A program made the translations under genes and the position numbers. From JBBIPA01 sp963820495 (GTDB lineage: Bacteria > Chloroflexota > Dehalococcoidia > GIF9 > UBA5629), in NCBI GenBank assembly GCA_963820495.1, contig CAWGAF010000002.1, positions 62,001 to 126,000 of the forward strand: DNA of 64,000 nucleotides, in the 5' to 3' direction. Below are positions 26,449 to 35,368 of the stretch, piece by piece. The notes under the pieces were generated by a model. The model was not told the origin of the DNA. It worked only from the letters and a program-made list of their open reading frames with translations, and did no database searches. Each line of letters opens with the position of its first letter. Within the stretch, counting starts at the first letter, position 1.

Positions 26449-27021
26449 GTGGCAGTAGACATCGAGAATGTGCGCAAAAACAGCAAGTTATTAATCAACA
26501 AAATTCCTTTCAATGTTGATGATGTCGAGTTTATGAAGCCGGGCAAGGGGCGGGCGATTTATCGTCTCAAGCTTAGGAACCTGTTTGATAACAGCACTAT
26601 TGATTCTACCTATCATTCTGGAGATAAGGTTGAAGTGGCTGATGTTACCAGCCATGAGATTCAGTACCTTTATAACGAAGGAGACCATTATGTGTTCATG
26701 GATACTGAATCTTTTGAGCAATATTTTATTTCCAATAAAATTGTCGGCGATAAGAAGAATTATCTTAAGGATGGTACCATAGTTACCGGGTTGATGATGG
26801 ATAAAAACCCTATTGATGTAACTCTGCCCAACTTTGTTGAGCTTAAAGTGGTGGAGAGTGCAATGTCAACCAGGACAGATACTATTACTGCACAAAATAA
26901 ATCTGTAGTTATGGAAACTGGTTTAAATATGGGTGTTCCCCCCTTTATTAAGGAGGGAGACATTATCAAAGTTGATACGCGTACAGGGGTGTATGTAGAA
27001 CGAATAACTGTGAAGAAGTAA
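26449..27021 (+). CDS. efp: Translation elongation factor P
   Basis: EF-P relieves ribosome stalling at polyproline stretches. The modification loop is FMKPGKGRA, with Lys33 at the position that receives beta-lysine in EpmA-type systems. C-terminal motifs (VVMETGLNMGVPPFIKEGD, KVDTRTGVYVER) match the family. The start is GTG at 26449 with GGAGG upstream; 190 residues is normal. The gene for its modifying enzyme EpmA starts 3 bases after the stop. Confidence 0.95.
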   Translation: MAVDIENVRKNSKLLINKIPFNVDDVEFMKPGKGRAIYRLKLRNLFDNSTIDSTYHSGDKVEVADVTSHEIQYLYNEGDHYVFMDTESFEQYFISNKIVGDKKNYLKDGTIVTGLMMDKNPIDVTLPNFVELKVVESAMSTRTDTITAQNKSVVMETGLNMGVPPFIKEGDIIKVDTRTGVYVERITVKK

Positions 27022-27024
27022 TGA

Positions 27025-27954
27025 ATGTCAGATGGTGAGCGGAGCAGGCTTCTTGGTATAAAGTCCAACTTAGAGCGCAGGGCGAAGATATTTGAGTTAA
27101 CCAGAGCCTTCTTCCTGGGAAATGGTTTTGTGGAAATAGATACTCCTGTACGTGTGCCGTCGGTGGCACCTGAATCCGAAATTGTGCCCTTTACCAGCGA
27201 AAGCTGGTTCCTGACCACGTCTCCAGAACTCTACATGAAGCGTCTCCTCGCCGCTGGATACGATAAGATTTTTCAAATCAGCCATTGTTTTCGTAAGGGT
27301 GAGCAGGGCAGATATCATAATCCGGAATTCACGTTGTTGGAATGGTATCGTATCGGTGCTGACTATATGCAGATGGTCTCCGATACTGAGCAACTGGTTT
27401 TGTCAATTGCTACTGGACTGGAAACAGCCCCTGTAATCCACTATAAAAATCAGGCAATTGATATCAGTCCGCCCTGGCCCAGATTTACTGTCCGTGATGT
27501 TTTTATTATGGCTGCTGGGTGGGATCCTATCGCGGAACTGCAGCCGCTCCGATTTGATGAGGATTTGATTACCAAGGTAATTCCCAGTTTTGTGTCAGAA
27601 CGTCCGACTGTGCTGCTCGATTATCCTGCTGCTTTGGCTTCACTAGCCAGACTTAAACCAAACGACCCTGGTGTTGCCGAAAGGGCTGAGGTGTTTATTG
27701 GTGGACTGGAGCTGGCCAATGCTTACAGTGAGCTTACCGATATGCAGGAGCAGAAGCGGCGCTTCGAGGCAGAGATGAGGGAAATATCGCCAAAAAAGAG
27801 ATATGAAGCAACTATGCCATCGAAGTTCTTGGAGGCAATGCCTTATCTTCCTGCCTGTGGCGGCATAGCTCTGGGCATGGACAGGCTGGTGATGCTTTTC
27901 TGTGATGCGGATTCTGTGGCTGAGGTTATCGCTTTTACTGCTGACAATGTCTGA
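27025..27954 (+). CDS. epmA: EF-P beta-lysine ligase EpmA (GenX/PoxA)
   Basis: EpmA is a truncated class II lysyl-tRNA synthetase that attaches (beta-)lysine to EF-P. It lacks the anticodon-binding domain: only the catalytic core is present (309 residues). Motif 2 is FRKGEQGRYHNPEFTLLEWYR and motif 3 is ACGGIALGMDRLVML. The N-terminus is short, as in the family. It sits directly behind efp, which supports the assignment over LysS. Lysine 2,3-aminomutase EpmB is not in the window. Confidence 0.92.
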   Translation: MSDGERSRLLGIKSNLERRAKIFELTRAFFLGNGFVEIDTPVRVPSVAPESEIVPFTSESWFLTTSPELYMKRLLAAGYDKIFQISHCFRKGEQGRYHNPEFTLLEWYRIGADYMQMVSDTEQLVLSIATGLETAPVIHYKNQAIDISPPWPRFTVRDVFIMAAGWDPIAELQPLRFDEDLITKVIPSFVSERPTVLLDYPAALASLARLKPNDPGVAERAEVFIGGLELANAYSELTDMQEQKRRFEAEMREISPKKRYEATMPSKFLEAMPYLPACGGIALGMDRLVMLFCDADSVAEVIAFTADNV

Positions 27955-28177
27955 GAACCCTCCTCTTCCGCTATTCTGGTAACAGTGTATTGCTCCTGTC
28001 GATTGACAAGAAATTTCACTAAACCATATAGGTCAGAGAAATAATCAAATTGGTGAGCCAGTGCGGTTGTTTATGATTACCGTGATGCTTGACAGCTCCG
28101 GGGAAAACGTGCCGTGCTGATGCAAAGAGAAGGCTAGTTCGCATGTTCTACAACTGTAACACTCGCTGGCATTTCTG

Positions 28178-28227
28178 ATAATATACACAACTATACCTGC
28201 ATATAATATACACAACTATACCTGCAT
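28178..28227. repeat. Perfect 25-bp tandem duplication
   Basis: ATAATATACACAACTATACC followed by TGCAT occurs twice back to back (28178-28202, 28203-28227) with no mismatch. It lies just downstream of the small third gene of the molybdenum-enzyme operon. The rest of 27955-28240 shows no gene. Confidence 0.9.
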
Positions 28228-28240
28228 ATTATGATTGGAC

Positions 28241-28543
28241 TCAGGCATCTCTCACAGTGCTAAAAGGGTAGTCCCAGATATGGATCTGTACGCTGTCTTT
28301 AATGGGCCTCTTGATGTTCGAATTACCTTCTAAAGGAAAGCCATCAACAAACAGCGCCCAATCACTTTTTAGGTTTTCCTTTTCAGCAATCAAATCGAAC
28401 ATGCTGGAGCCATCCTTGAGTGGAGTGGCTTTAAGAACATCTATCAGGATAGCCTCACTTTTATCGTTTACTTTCACATCTTTAGCCCGCCAGCCTGCAG
28501 CCTCTGCAGCGCGGCCGGACGTGATGTTGACAATAGCTCGCAT
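28241..28543 (-). CDS. Small protein of the transhydroxylase-like operon
   Basis: This is a 100-residue soluble protein with ribosome site AAGGAGG before the ATG. I do not recognise it with certainty. The pattern of a strand (AILIDVLKATPLKDG), a helix (SSMFDLIAEKENL), a strand (WALFVDGFPLEG) and a final KDSVQIHIWDY resembles a beta-grasp (MoaD/ThiS-like) fold, but the C-terminal Gly-Gly used for sulfur transfer is absent. It is the third gene after the large and Fe-S subunits, 48 bases behind the latter. A third subunit or maturation factor is plausible; both are inference. Confidence 0.6.
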   Translation of the reverse strand: MRAIVNITSGRAAEAAGWRAKDVKVNDKSEAILIDVLKATPLKDGSSMFDLIAEKENLKSDWALFVDGFPLEGNSNIKRPIKDSVQIHIWDYPFSTVRDA

Positions 28544-28591
28544 ACATTCTCCTCCTTGATAAAAATTGCAGCCGATCTTGTTTACGTGAAC

Positions 28592-29422
28592 TCAGAATGC
28601 TTGATTTGCATGAATCGCGATATCACCTAAATTAATGTCCTTGCCAGTGGTATCAGCTTCCAATTCCTTTGAGAAATAGCCGTCTTTTTCAATTTTGACG
28701 GAGTAATTTCCTTTTTTCAATCCGTCAACCCAGAAATCGCCGAAATCATCGGTCATGACGGTTACACTTGCGTGGTTGTCGGTATTCGTAATGGTGACTT
28801 TGGTATCGATAAGTACTTCGTCTGCCCGCGGGTCATAGACAGTACCTCCGATAAATCTTTTGGGGAGGCCGATATAATATACACGTGGCTTAGTAGCCAA
28901 TTCCAGCTTGAGCACTTCTGCTTGGGCAATAAGGTCATTAAGATCTTCTTCTTCCCCGAAGGTATATGCACCGGTAGGGCAGGCCTCTACACAGCGGGGC
29001 TCCTTCCATCCATCGTCCAGGAGATGAGCGCAAAAGGTGCATTTCTGGGTGATATTGAGCTCGTCATTGAAGAAAATGACATTTTCGTAAGGGCAGGCTT
29101 CAATACAGCTTTTATTACCTTTGCATTTTATCGGGTCGATAATGACTATGCCATCTTCTCTCTTGTAAATTGCCTGATTGGGGCAAGCTTTAATACAGGG
29201 AGCGTCATCACAATGCTGGCAAATCGTATGCTCATATGCTACTTTGACTTTGGGAACAGTGCCTCTTACTTTGTCTATTACCCGGGTCCAGAACTGTCCA
29301 GTAAGCGGCTGAGGTTTGGCGTAAGGTACCCAGTCATTGCCTACATACTCATCCTTGCAGGCTATCTGACAATTGTGGCAGCCGTTGCATTTTGTGATAT
29401 CGATAACTAAAATTTTACCCAT
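28592..29422 (-). CDS. Transhydroxylase-like iron-sulfur subunit with C-terminal beta-sandwich
   Basis: Electron-transfer subunit of the molybdopterin enzyme encoded upstream. Four cluster motifs can be read: CNGCHNCQIAC, CQHCDDAPCIKACP, CKGNKSCIEACP (second Cys replaced by Asn) and CTFCAHLLDDGWKEPRCVEACP-type. The line KPRVYYIGLPKRF and the overall plan recall the small subunit of pyrogallol-phloroglucinol transhydroxylase, which has a transthyretin/Cna-B-like C-terminal domain. Here residues about 205-276 (VTVMTDDFGDFWVDGLKKG) form that domain. Its ribosome site overlaps the last codons of the large subunit. No signal peptide is present, so it is probably cytoplasmic. Confidence 0.85.
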   Translation of the reverse strand: MGKILVIDITKCNGCHNCQIACKDEYVGNDWVPYAKPQPLTGQFWTRVIDKVRGTVPKVKVAYEHTICQHCDDAPCIKACPNQAIYKREDGIVIIDPIKCKGNKSCIEACPYENVIFFNDELNITQKCTFCAHLLDDGWKEPRCVEACPTGAYTFGEEEDLNDLIAQAEVLKLELATKPRVYYIGLPKRFIGGTVYDPRADEVLIDTKVTITNTDNHASVTVMTDDFGDFWVDGLKKGNYSVKIEKDGYFSKELEADTTGKDINLGDIAIHANQAF

Positions 29423-29424
29423 CG

Positions 29425-32010
29425 CTATTTACCTCCATACATGATGCGTTCCAAGCGGAGACCAGCTCCAGGATGATAAGGTTCCTTGAAGGCTTCAGGG
29501 TATTTCTTGCGCAGAGCTTCTATATCTGCATATTCTATATTTACCAGGAAGCCGCTACATACCATACCGGCAGCGTTTTTTGAGGTGATATTGTGTGGGG
29601 TTATGGTGTTAATCGCACCACCCCTGTCCAGTTCCCCCGGAATTATGGGGTCCCAGCGTGCACCGTGGTCGATGTAGACCGCCCCTGGCCTGATTCGCTC
29701 GGTCACCCAAGCACCAGCAAGCAGGGCACCCCTTTCATTGAAGATCTTGACGACATCGCCGTCGCTGATGTTTTTAGCAGCGGCATCTTGCGGATTTAGC
29801 CAGACCGGCTCATACAGGTAGCCATCAGGCCCTTTCACCTTGCAGGTATGAATCTCTCTCAACCAGGTCATGTCATCATGCTGGGAATGTACTCTCCATT
29901 TAGGATGGTTGGATATAACCAAGAAGGGATATTTGCTAGCCCTGTCGCAGGACAGGCTTTCCTGGTGAGAATCACCGCAGGGAATCCAGTGCGGTACCGG
30001 AGGTCTCTCCATATCATCAGGGAAGTACGTCGCCAGCCTTTTGGAATAGAACTCGATTTTGCCGCTGGGTGTGGTCAGTGGGTTATTCTCAGGGTCTTCG
30101 TAAAAGGAGAGCAGTCCCGCTTTATGCTCTTTCCAGTTTGCATCAGGCGGTATGGGATAGTACCCTTTCTCCTGGAGTTCCTCCCAACTGATATCCTTAG
30201 CAGCGCCGCAGGTCTCATAGCCTAGCTTAATCCAGTCTTCAACGCTTTTGCCTTCGGTGTATTCTTCCAGCAGGCCGAGTTGCTCTGCAATTGAGCATAC
30301 GATTTCATAATCGCTCCTGGACTCACCTCTGGGATCAATCGCCCGAGGTTCCAAAAATACTAAATTGAACTGACCACCCATGGACTCCACGCCGATGTCA
30401 TCACACTCCATAATGGTAAGCGAAGGTAGGACTAGGTCTGCAAGCTGACAATCGTTCTCAAACCAGGGATGCTGGGCCAAGATGAACTCGATCTTCGGGT
30501 TTCTGAGAGCACGTACAAAATCATTGGTGTCGTTCCAGCAGGTCATCCAAGAAGGTGTATCCGTCCAGATCATGTGGATCTCAGTGCTGTCATTTAGCGG
30601 GTACTGATATTTAATAAACTGCTGGTCTACCGTATCACGTGATAGCGTTGTGCCATGCCAGGTAATGGGCGGCCGTAAGATTGCTTCATGAATCATGTCT
30701 TTGGGAATGAATTGCCTCGGTGTATCGGTATAACGCCAGCCCCGGTTGACGGAAAACAGGTCAGGGATGTACTTGGGCCAGGGGAGCGGAACATTGGACC
30801 TTTTGTTATATAGACCCCACTCGATCATTTTGAACTGATGGACACCGGGCTTGCCTACACCCTGCATAGCAAGAAGCAATACCTGCAATCTGGCAGGCTC
30901 GGTGGAGTATGGCCCCCTGATGCCAGGGCCGCCATTTCCGATAGCGCAGCTGACCCGGTGCTTACCCCAGTACCTGGCGAGAGCTTTAATTGTATATGAT
31001 GGTATCCCAGTAATTGACGCTGCCCATTTGGAAGTCTTGGGTATACCGTCTTCTTTACCCAGAACATAGTCACGGAACTTATCAAATCCCACCGTATGGG
31101 TTTTAATATATGCTTTGTCGTATGTGCCTTCGGTAATCCACACATGCGCAATAGCTAGATAAAGAGCGGCATCGGTATTGGGCAGAACGGGGATCCACTT
31201 GTCTGCATGGACAGCGCCTCCGTAGTTTAAGTCCGGACTGACATAGATGGACTTAATACCGAGCTCGGTAAACCAGTAGCACAGGCGGCTGGCAAGTTGT
31301 CCGTTGAAGCCCCAGGGAGTTGTCTCCGGGTCACATCCCCAGAATAGGATGCCATCCGTGTTCTTGGAGACATCCCACATAATATTTGTAACGGGGACCA
31401 TCTGGCCAAGATTTTCACAACCCCAGACGTGCTTGGCACCCCAGTACCAGCCTTCCCAGCTATCGGTATTTCTGCTCTGTAGGGTATAGCCCCCCATCAG
31501 TCTCAGCAGTTTTCTATGGCAGCCATGTGCTGCATGAACACATTTAGTCTCTCCGTGCCCATCGGACTGGGATAGGACCGCTTCCATGCCGTACTGCTTC
31601 TTGATGCGGTTGAGTTCGCCAACTACTATGTCAATCGCTTCTTCCCATGAGATGCGGACATATTTGCTTGTGCCCCTGTTCTGGGGATTGCGTTCCCCTT
31701 TGGGGTCCCAGTCAACTCGCTTCATGGGATAAAGTACTCTGTTGGGTGAATATACCCGGTTTTTATATCCGAGACTATACGGAGCGATAAGGGATTTCAT
31801 AAATGGTTGGAACGTTTTCCCCTTGGCATCCATTTTCCAGGGCTTGAGGTCATTGTATTTTAAGTTATAACGCAATGGCCGGATCCTCAATATTCTGCCG
31901 TCTTTAGAGTCTACTTGAACGCTGTTGCAGTCAGCGGTAATAGAGCAAAACCCTAGCCCCCTGAAAATGGTCTTATCACCACCTGTATTATTATATTTTA
32001 CCTTCGTCAT
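29425..32010 (-). CDS. Molybdopterin oxidoreductase, transhydroxylase-like large subunit
   Basis: This is an 861-residue DMSO-reductase-family catalytic subunit. It strongly resembles the large subunit of Pelobacter pyrogallol-phloroglucinol transhydroxylase: KGKTFQPFMKSLIAPYS, RVLYPMKRVDWDPKGERNPQ, RISWEEAIDIVVGELNRIK and NTDSWEGWYWG. In that enzyme (from memory) an Asp-Ser pair lies at the active site, with Ser binding Mo; the matching pair here is Asp183-Ser184. The N-terminal region has only two Cys (FCSITADC), so no [4Fe-4S] cluster is expected there. No Tat signal is seen, arguing for the cytoplasm. The substrate is unproven; a polyphenol hydroxylation or transhydroxylation is the leading guess. 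Related enzymes such as acetylene hydratase or resorcinol hydroxylase remain possible. Confidence 0.85.
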   Translation of the reverse strand: MTKVKYNNTGGDKTIFRGLGFCSITADCNSVQVDSKDGRILRIRPLRYNLKYNDLKPWKMDAKGKTFQPFMKSLIAPYSLGYKNRVYSPNRVLYPMKRVDWDPKGERNPQNRGTSKYVRISWEEAIDIVVGELNRIKKQYGMEAVLSQSDGHGETKCVHAAHGCHRKLLRLMGGYTLQSRNTDSWEGWYWGAKHVWGCENLGQMVPVTNIMWDVSKNTDGILFWGCDPETTPWGFNGQLASRLCYWFTELGIKSIYVSPDLNYGGAVHADKWIPVLPNTDAALYLAIAHVWITEGTYDKAYIKTHTVGFDKFRDYVLGKEDGIPKTSKWAASITGIPSYTIKALARYWGKHRVSCAIGNGGPGIRGPYSTEPARLQVLLLAMQGVGKPGVHQFKMIEWGLYNKRSNVPLPWPKYIPDLFSVNRGWRYTDTPRQFIPKDMIHEAILRPPITWHGTTLSRDTVDQQFIKYQYPLNDSTEIHMIWTDTPSWMTCWNDTNDFVRALRNPKIEFILAQHPWFENDCQLADLVLPSLTIMECDDIGVESMGGQFNLVFLEPRAIDPRGESRSDYEIVCSIAEQLGLLEEYTEGKSVEDWIKLGYETCGAAKDISWEELQEKGYYPIPPDANWKEHKAGLLSFYEDPENNPLTTPSGKIEFYSKRLATYFPDDMERPPVPHWIPCGDSHQESLSCDRASKYPFLVISNHPKWRVHSQHDDMTWLREIHTCKVKGPDGYLYEPVWLNPQDAAAKNISDGDVVKIFNERGALLAGAWVTERIRPGAVYIDHGARWDPIIPGELDRGGAINTITPHNITSKNAAGMVCSGFLVNIEYADIEALRKKYPEAFKEPYHPGAGLRLERIMYGGK

Positions 32011-32092
32011 CGTTTTACTCCTTGTTAAAATAATTCAAATTACCAGAGCTTTTGTCTCCTCGTAATAGTTTAGGTCCCTAGAATTTTAGGCT

Positions 32093-32121
32093 ATGGTATA
32101 TATACCGCCCCCAGATGTCAA
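32093..32121 (-). promoter_or_regulatory. Predicted promoter of the transhydroxylase-like operon, with palindrome
   Basis: Minus strand: TTGACA (-35, 32121-32116, perfect), a 17-base spacer, TACCAT (-10, 32098-32093). A perfect 12-base palindrome GGTATATATACC (32095-32106) overlaps the -10, a likely operator. The ATG at 32010 lies about 75 bases downstream with GGAG before it. Confidence 0.5.
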
Positions 32122-32585
32122 GAAATTAATTCCGTTTGACACAAAAGTATGCCTTCTGTATACTGCAGCAGCGCTTAAATCGCAAAAACCTATATACAGA
32201 TGGTAGAAGGGGAGGGGGCGGTAGACAAGTTGGAAAGATATATTGACAGCTAGTAGCGCAGTCAATTGGTTCATTTGCCCTGAATTGTTATAAACACACT
32301 CCTTAATCATGTATGCTAAGGAGCATTTATTCGATGGAGAGCCTTGTGCTTGGTTCAAATCCCGCCCATTTTCCGATTGAATTCGCATCGTTTTCTATTT
32401 CCAGCCGCATTATAAGCGCATTGTTTGCAAAGCATTACAAATATGCCCTTATTTTTCTTCAAGTAGCCTCATGAGTTTTTGTGACTTTGCGTAGAAGACT
32501 ATATGCCATTGAGAAAAGCAAAAGTTCAGCAAAATAAATAACGCTATATCAAGATTGATGCGTTTTGCTAATAAAAGAGACCGAG
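32122..32585. other. Divergent regulatory interval upstream of the FAD cassette
   Basis: No gene is visible. The final 60 bases before 32586 are a diverged copy of the sequence before 37066 (ATATCAAGATTGATGCG against ACATCAAGATGATGCG), so the cassette duplication includes its leader. A short GGTTCAAATCCCGCC at about 32351 resembles a tRNA T-arm, but no tRNA can be folded around it. Confidence 0.4.
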
Positions 32586-34070
32586 ATGGCTGAAAAAGAA
32601 CTAAAAAAAATCGTTGGCAATAGAAACGTGATTTACAGTCCTGCGATTCTGAAAGAGTATTCTAGAGACTTAAGCTTTGCTCCACAAGTAATGCCTAGAT
32701 TTGTGGTAAAGCCCAGTAACCCTGAGGAAGTGCGGGGGGTAGTGAAGTGGGCGAACGAAACAATTACACCTCTTGTGCCAGTAAGCTCGGGTTTTCCTCA
32801 CTTCAGGGGTGATACTGTTCCCACCGTGGCTGGGGCTGCTGCTGTGGATTTAAGTGGGATGAAAAAAATTCTAAGGATTGATCGAAGGAACAGAGTAGCT
32901 ATGGTTGAGCCGGGGGTTACCTTTGCTGAACTCCAACCAGATTTAGAAAAAGAAGGGTTACGAATCAATATGCCATTTCTACCCCGCAAATCCAAATCAG
33001 TAGTAAGTAGCATGCTGGAAAGGGAGCCAGTAATTATGCCCTTGTCTCAGTGGGATGCAATGGACCCGATGTTGTGCATTGAAGTGATCTTTGGTAGCGG
33101 TGAAATGTTTAGAACAGGGTCTGCGGCTGGGCTGGGACGTAGTGTGGAAGACCAATGGCAGATGGGACAAGCTCAAGTAAACCCTATGGGACCTGGGCAG
33201 CTTGACCTTGCCAGGGTTGTTCAAGGCTCCCAGGGAACCATGGGTATCGTTACCTGGGCAACAATAAAGTGTGAACTATTGCCCAAACTAGAGAAACCAT
33301 TTCTGCTTGGTTCTGAGAATTTTGAGAAGATAATGGAATTCATTTACAAAATGATGTGGCGCAGGTTGGGAAACATATGGCTTATATTGAATAACTCTAA
33401 CTTGGCCTTTATCTTGGCTAAAGAACCTCAGAAATATAATAGCATTAAGAATGCTTTACCCCCTTGGGTGCTCTTCTTTTCCCTAGCCGGCTACGAATAC
33501 TTTCCGCAGGAACAAGTGGAGTATCAAGAGAACGATAGTGTTAAGGTTGCTAGACGAATCGGCATAGAGCTGTCAAGTGCAATCTCAGGAGTCTCGGCAT
33601 ATGAACTATTAAAGCTGCTGGGGCAGCCGTCAGCGGAGCCCTATTGGAAACTTAGGTACAAGGGAAGTTGCCAGGATATATTTTTCATAACCACGTTGGA
33701 TAGGATTCAGAAATTTATAAAGGTTATGTACGATATAGCAAAGCGACATGGCTATCCCTATTCCAATATTGGCATATATATTCAGCCAATGGTACAAGGC
33801 ACCAGCTGCCACTGCGAGTTTAATCTGTTCTACGATTCTACCGATGTTAGCGAGATGGAAAGAGTACATGAGCTATATATTTCGGCCAGTCAAGCGTTAA
33901 TGGATACTGGCGCATTCTTTAGTCGGCCTTACGGGAAATTAGCTGCTCTTGTTTACCAGAAGGATAAGGAGACTGCTGCTGCCCTTAGGAAGGTTAAGTC
34001 TATTTTTGACCCTAGCAATATCATGAATCCAGGGAAACTTTGCTTTAGCAAAAAACCAGAGGGCAGGTAA
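32586..34070 (+). CDS. FAD-linked oxidase A, cassette copy 1 (VAO/PCMH family)
   Basis: This is a 494-residue flavoprotein of the vanillyl-alcohol-oxidase/GlcD superfamily. The FAD-binding PCMH domain covers about residues 30-230: VVKPSNPEEVRGVVKWAN, LVPVSSGFPHFRGDTVP, RNRVAMVEPGVTFAELQ and GSQGTMGIVTWATIK. The C-terminus SIFDPSNIMNPGKLCF is the usual family ending. I chose the ATG at 32586 because the paralogue at 37066 has the same start context. It abuts a CCG iron-sulfur gene (1-base gap), which likely accepts its electrons. Substrate is unknown; an alcohol, hydroxy acid or alkylphenol is typical of the family. Confidence 0.87.
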   Translation: MAEKELKKIVGNRNVIYSPAILKEYSRDLSFAPQVMPRFVVKPSNPEEVRGVVKWANETITPLVPVSSGFPHFRGDTVPTVAGAAAVDLSGMKKILRIDRRNRVAMVEPGVTFAELQPDLEKEGLRINMPFLPRKSKSVVSSMLEREPVIMPLSQWDAMDPMLCIEVIFGSGEMFRTGSAAGLGRSVEDQWQMGQAQVNPMGPGQLDLARVVQGSQGTMGIVTWATIKCELLPKLEKPFLLGSENFEKIMEFIYKMMWRRLGNIWLILNNSNLAFILAKEPQKYNSIKNALPPWVLFFSLAGYEYFPQEQVEYQENDSVKVARRIGIELSSAISGVSAYELLKLLGQPSAEPYWKLRYKGSCQDIFFITTLDRIQKFIKVMYDIAKRHGYPYSNIGIYIQPMVQGTSCHCEFNLFYDSTDVSEMERVHELYISASQALMDTGAFFSRPYGKLAALVYQKDKETAAALRKVKSIFDPSNIMNPGKLCFSKKPEGR

Positions 34071-34071
34071 G

Positions 34072-35346
34072 ATGGCACTAAAAGACTATGAAAAGGATAT
34101 GTGGAGGTGTGTCAGATGCTCAGAGTGCAAGTGGATACCACAGGCGATGATAAAGAGCTGGCGGTTTGCTCACATATGTCCTAGCATAGAAAAATACAAT
34201 TTCCATGCCTACTCAGCAGGGGGAAGGATGATGATGGCACTGGCAATGTTAACTGGTAGGATTGGTTACACAAACGATTTCCTGGATATATTGTATAGAT
34301 GCAATCTGTGCGGCGCCTGCGATGCTATGTGCAAGAATACCAAGGCATTCGAACCACTTGCCGTAATGCATGAATTAAGAGCTAAGGCTGTTGAGGATGG
34401 AGAACTTCTCCCAGTTCATATGCTTGTAATCGAGGGACTGAAGAAAGAAGACAATATGATGCAACGATCAAAGGCTGAGCGGGGGAAATGGGCTGAGGGG
34501 CTAGATGTAAAGGATATCACTAAGGAAAAAGCACAGGTTTACTATCATGCTGGCTGCAGATATTGTTTTGATGAGGAATTGTGGCCAGAAGCCAGAGATG
34601 CGGTAATCCTTCTTAGGAAGTCTGGTATTGATGTCGGGATTGCTGGAAAAGATGAGGCATGCTGTGGTGCTCGTGCCTGGGAGATGGGATATTTACAAGA
34701 ACTGACTAAATTTGCTGAGCATAACATGGAAATGTTGAAAGTGGCTGGTGTAAAAACTTTGGTAACTTCTTGTGCCGAGTGTTACTACGGCTTTAAGGTA
34801 CTCTATGCTAAATTAGGCTTGAATCGTGATCTGGAAGTGCTGCACGTTACTGAATACCTTGCCCAGATGATAAAAGATGGCAGGCTCAAGTTTAACAAAA
34901 AGGTGCCTATTACTGTTACCTATCACGATCCCTGCCACATGGGTAGATTGGGGGAGCCCTATATACCCTGGCATGGAACAGAAAAAAAAGTCTTGGACCA
35001 GGTTTGTATTTATGATTCTCCCAAGCCATGGAGGAGGGGGAGATATGGGGTTTATGAGCCACCCCGAGATGTGCTCAGGAGCATCCCGGGTTTGCAACTG
35101 GTTGAGATGGAGAGAATCAAGGAGTATGCCTGGTGCTGCGGTGCTGGTGGTGGGGTGAAGGATGCTTATCCAGATTATGCTATATCTACTGCTTTAGAGA
35201 GAATAGAGGAGGCTAAGGCTACTGGAGCTGAAGCGCTGGTTACTGCTTGTTCCTGGTGCAAGAGGAACTTTGTCGATGCCGTCAGGGAGAGCGGCGAAAG
35301 GCTCAAGATATATGATGCTGTTGAGCTTGTGAGGCAAGCAATCTGA
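34072..35346 (+). CDS. Double-CCG iron-sulfur protein, cassette copy 1 (GlpC/HdrD-like)
   Basis: This is a 424-residue electron-transfer protein. The N-terminal ferredoxin part has CVRCSEC plus a distal CPS, and CNLCGACDAMC, giving two [4Fe-4S] sites. Two CCG domains follow: AGCRY...ACCGAR...SCAEC, and DPCHMGR...WCCGAGGG...CSWC. This arrangement is that of GlpC, GlcF and HdrD subunits, which accept electrons from a flavin partner and pass them to quinone or heterodisulfide-like carriers. No membrane helix is present. Gene order FAD-CCG-FAD suggests it serves both flavoproteins. Confidence 0.9.
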   Translation: MALKDYEKDMWRCVRCSECKWIPQAMIKSWRFAHICPSIEKYNFHAYSAGGRMMMALAMLTGRIGYTNDFLDILYRCNLCGACDAMCKNTKAFEPLAVMHELRAKAVEDGELLPVHMLVIEGLKKEDNMMQRSKAERGKWAEGLDVKDITKEKAQVYYHAGCRYCFDEELWPEARDAVILLRKSGIDVGIAGKDEACCGARAWEMGYLQELTKFAEHNMEMLKVAGVKTLVTSCAECYYGFKVLYAKLGLNRDLEVLHVTEYLAQMIKDGRLKFNKKVPITVTYHDPCHMGRLGEPYIPWHGTEKKVLDQVCIYDSPKPWRRGRYGVYEPPRDVLRSIPGLQLVEMERIKEYAWCCGAGGGVKDAYPDYAISTALERIEEAKATGAEALVTACSWCKRNFVDAVRESGERLKIYDAVELVRQAI

Positions 35347-35368
35347 GTCGAAAAGAAAGGTCTTTAGG

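Noticed and set aside
27025..27954. Lysyl-tRNA synthetase LysS
   Set aside because: The anticodon-binding domain is missing, and the gene directly follows efp, matching EpmA.
32351..32365. tRNA T-arm-like GGTTCAAATCCCGCC
   Set aside because: No acceptor, D or anticodon stems can be built around it; at most a relic or attachment-site fragment.
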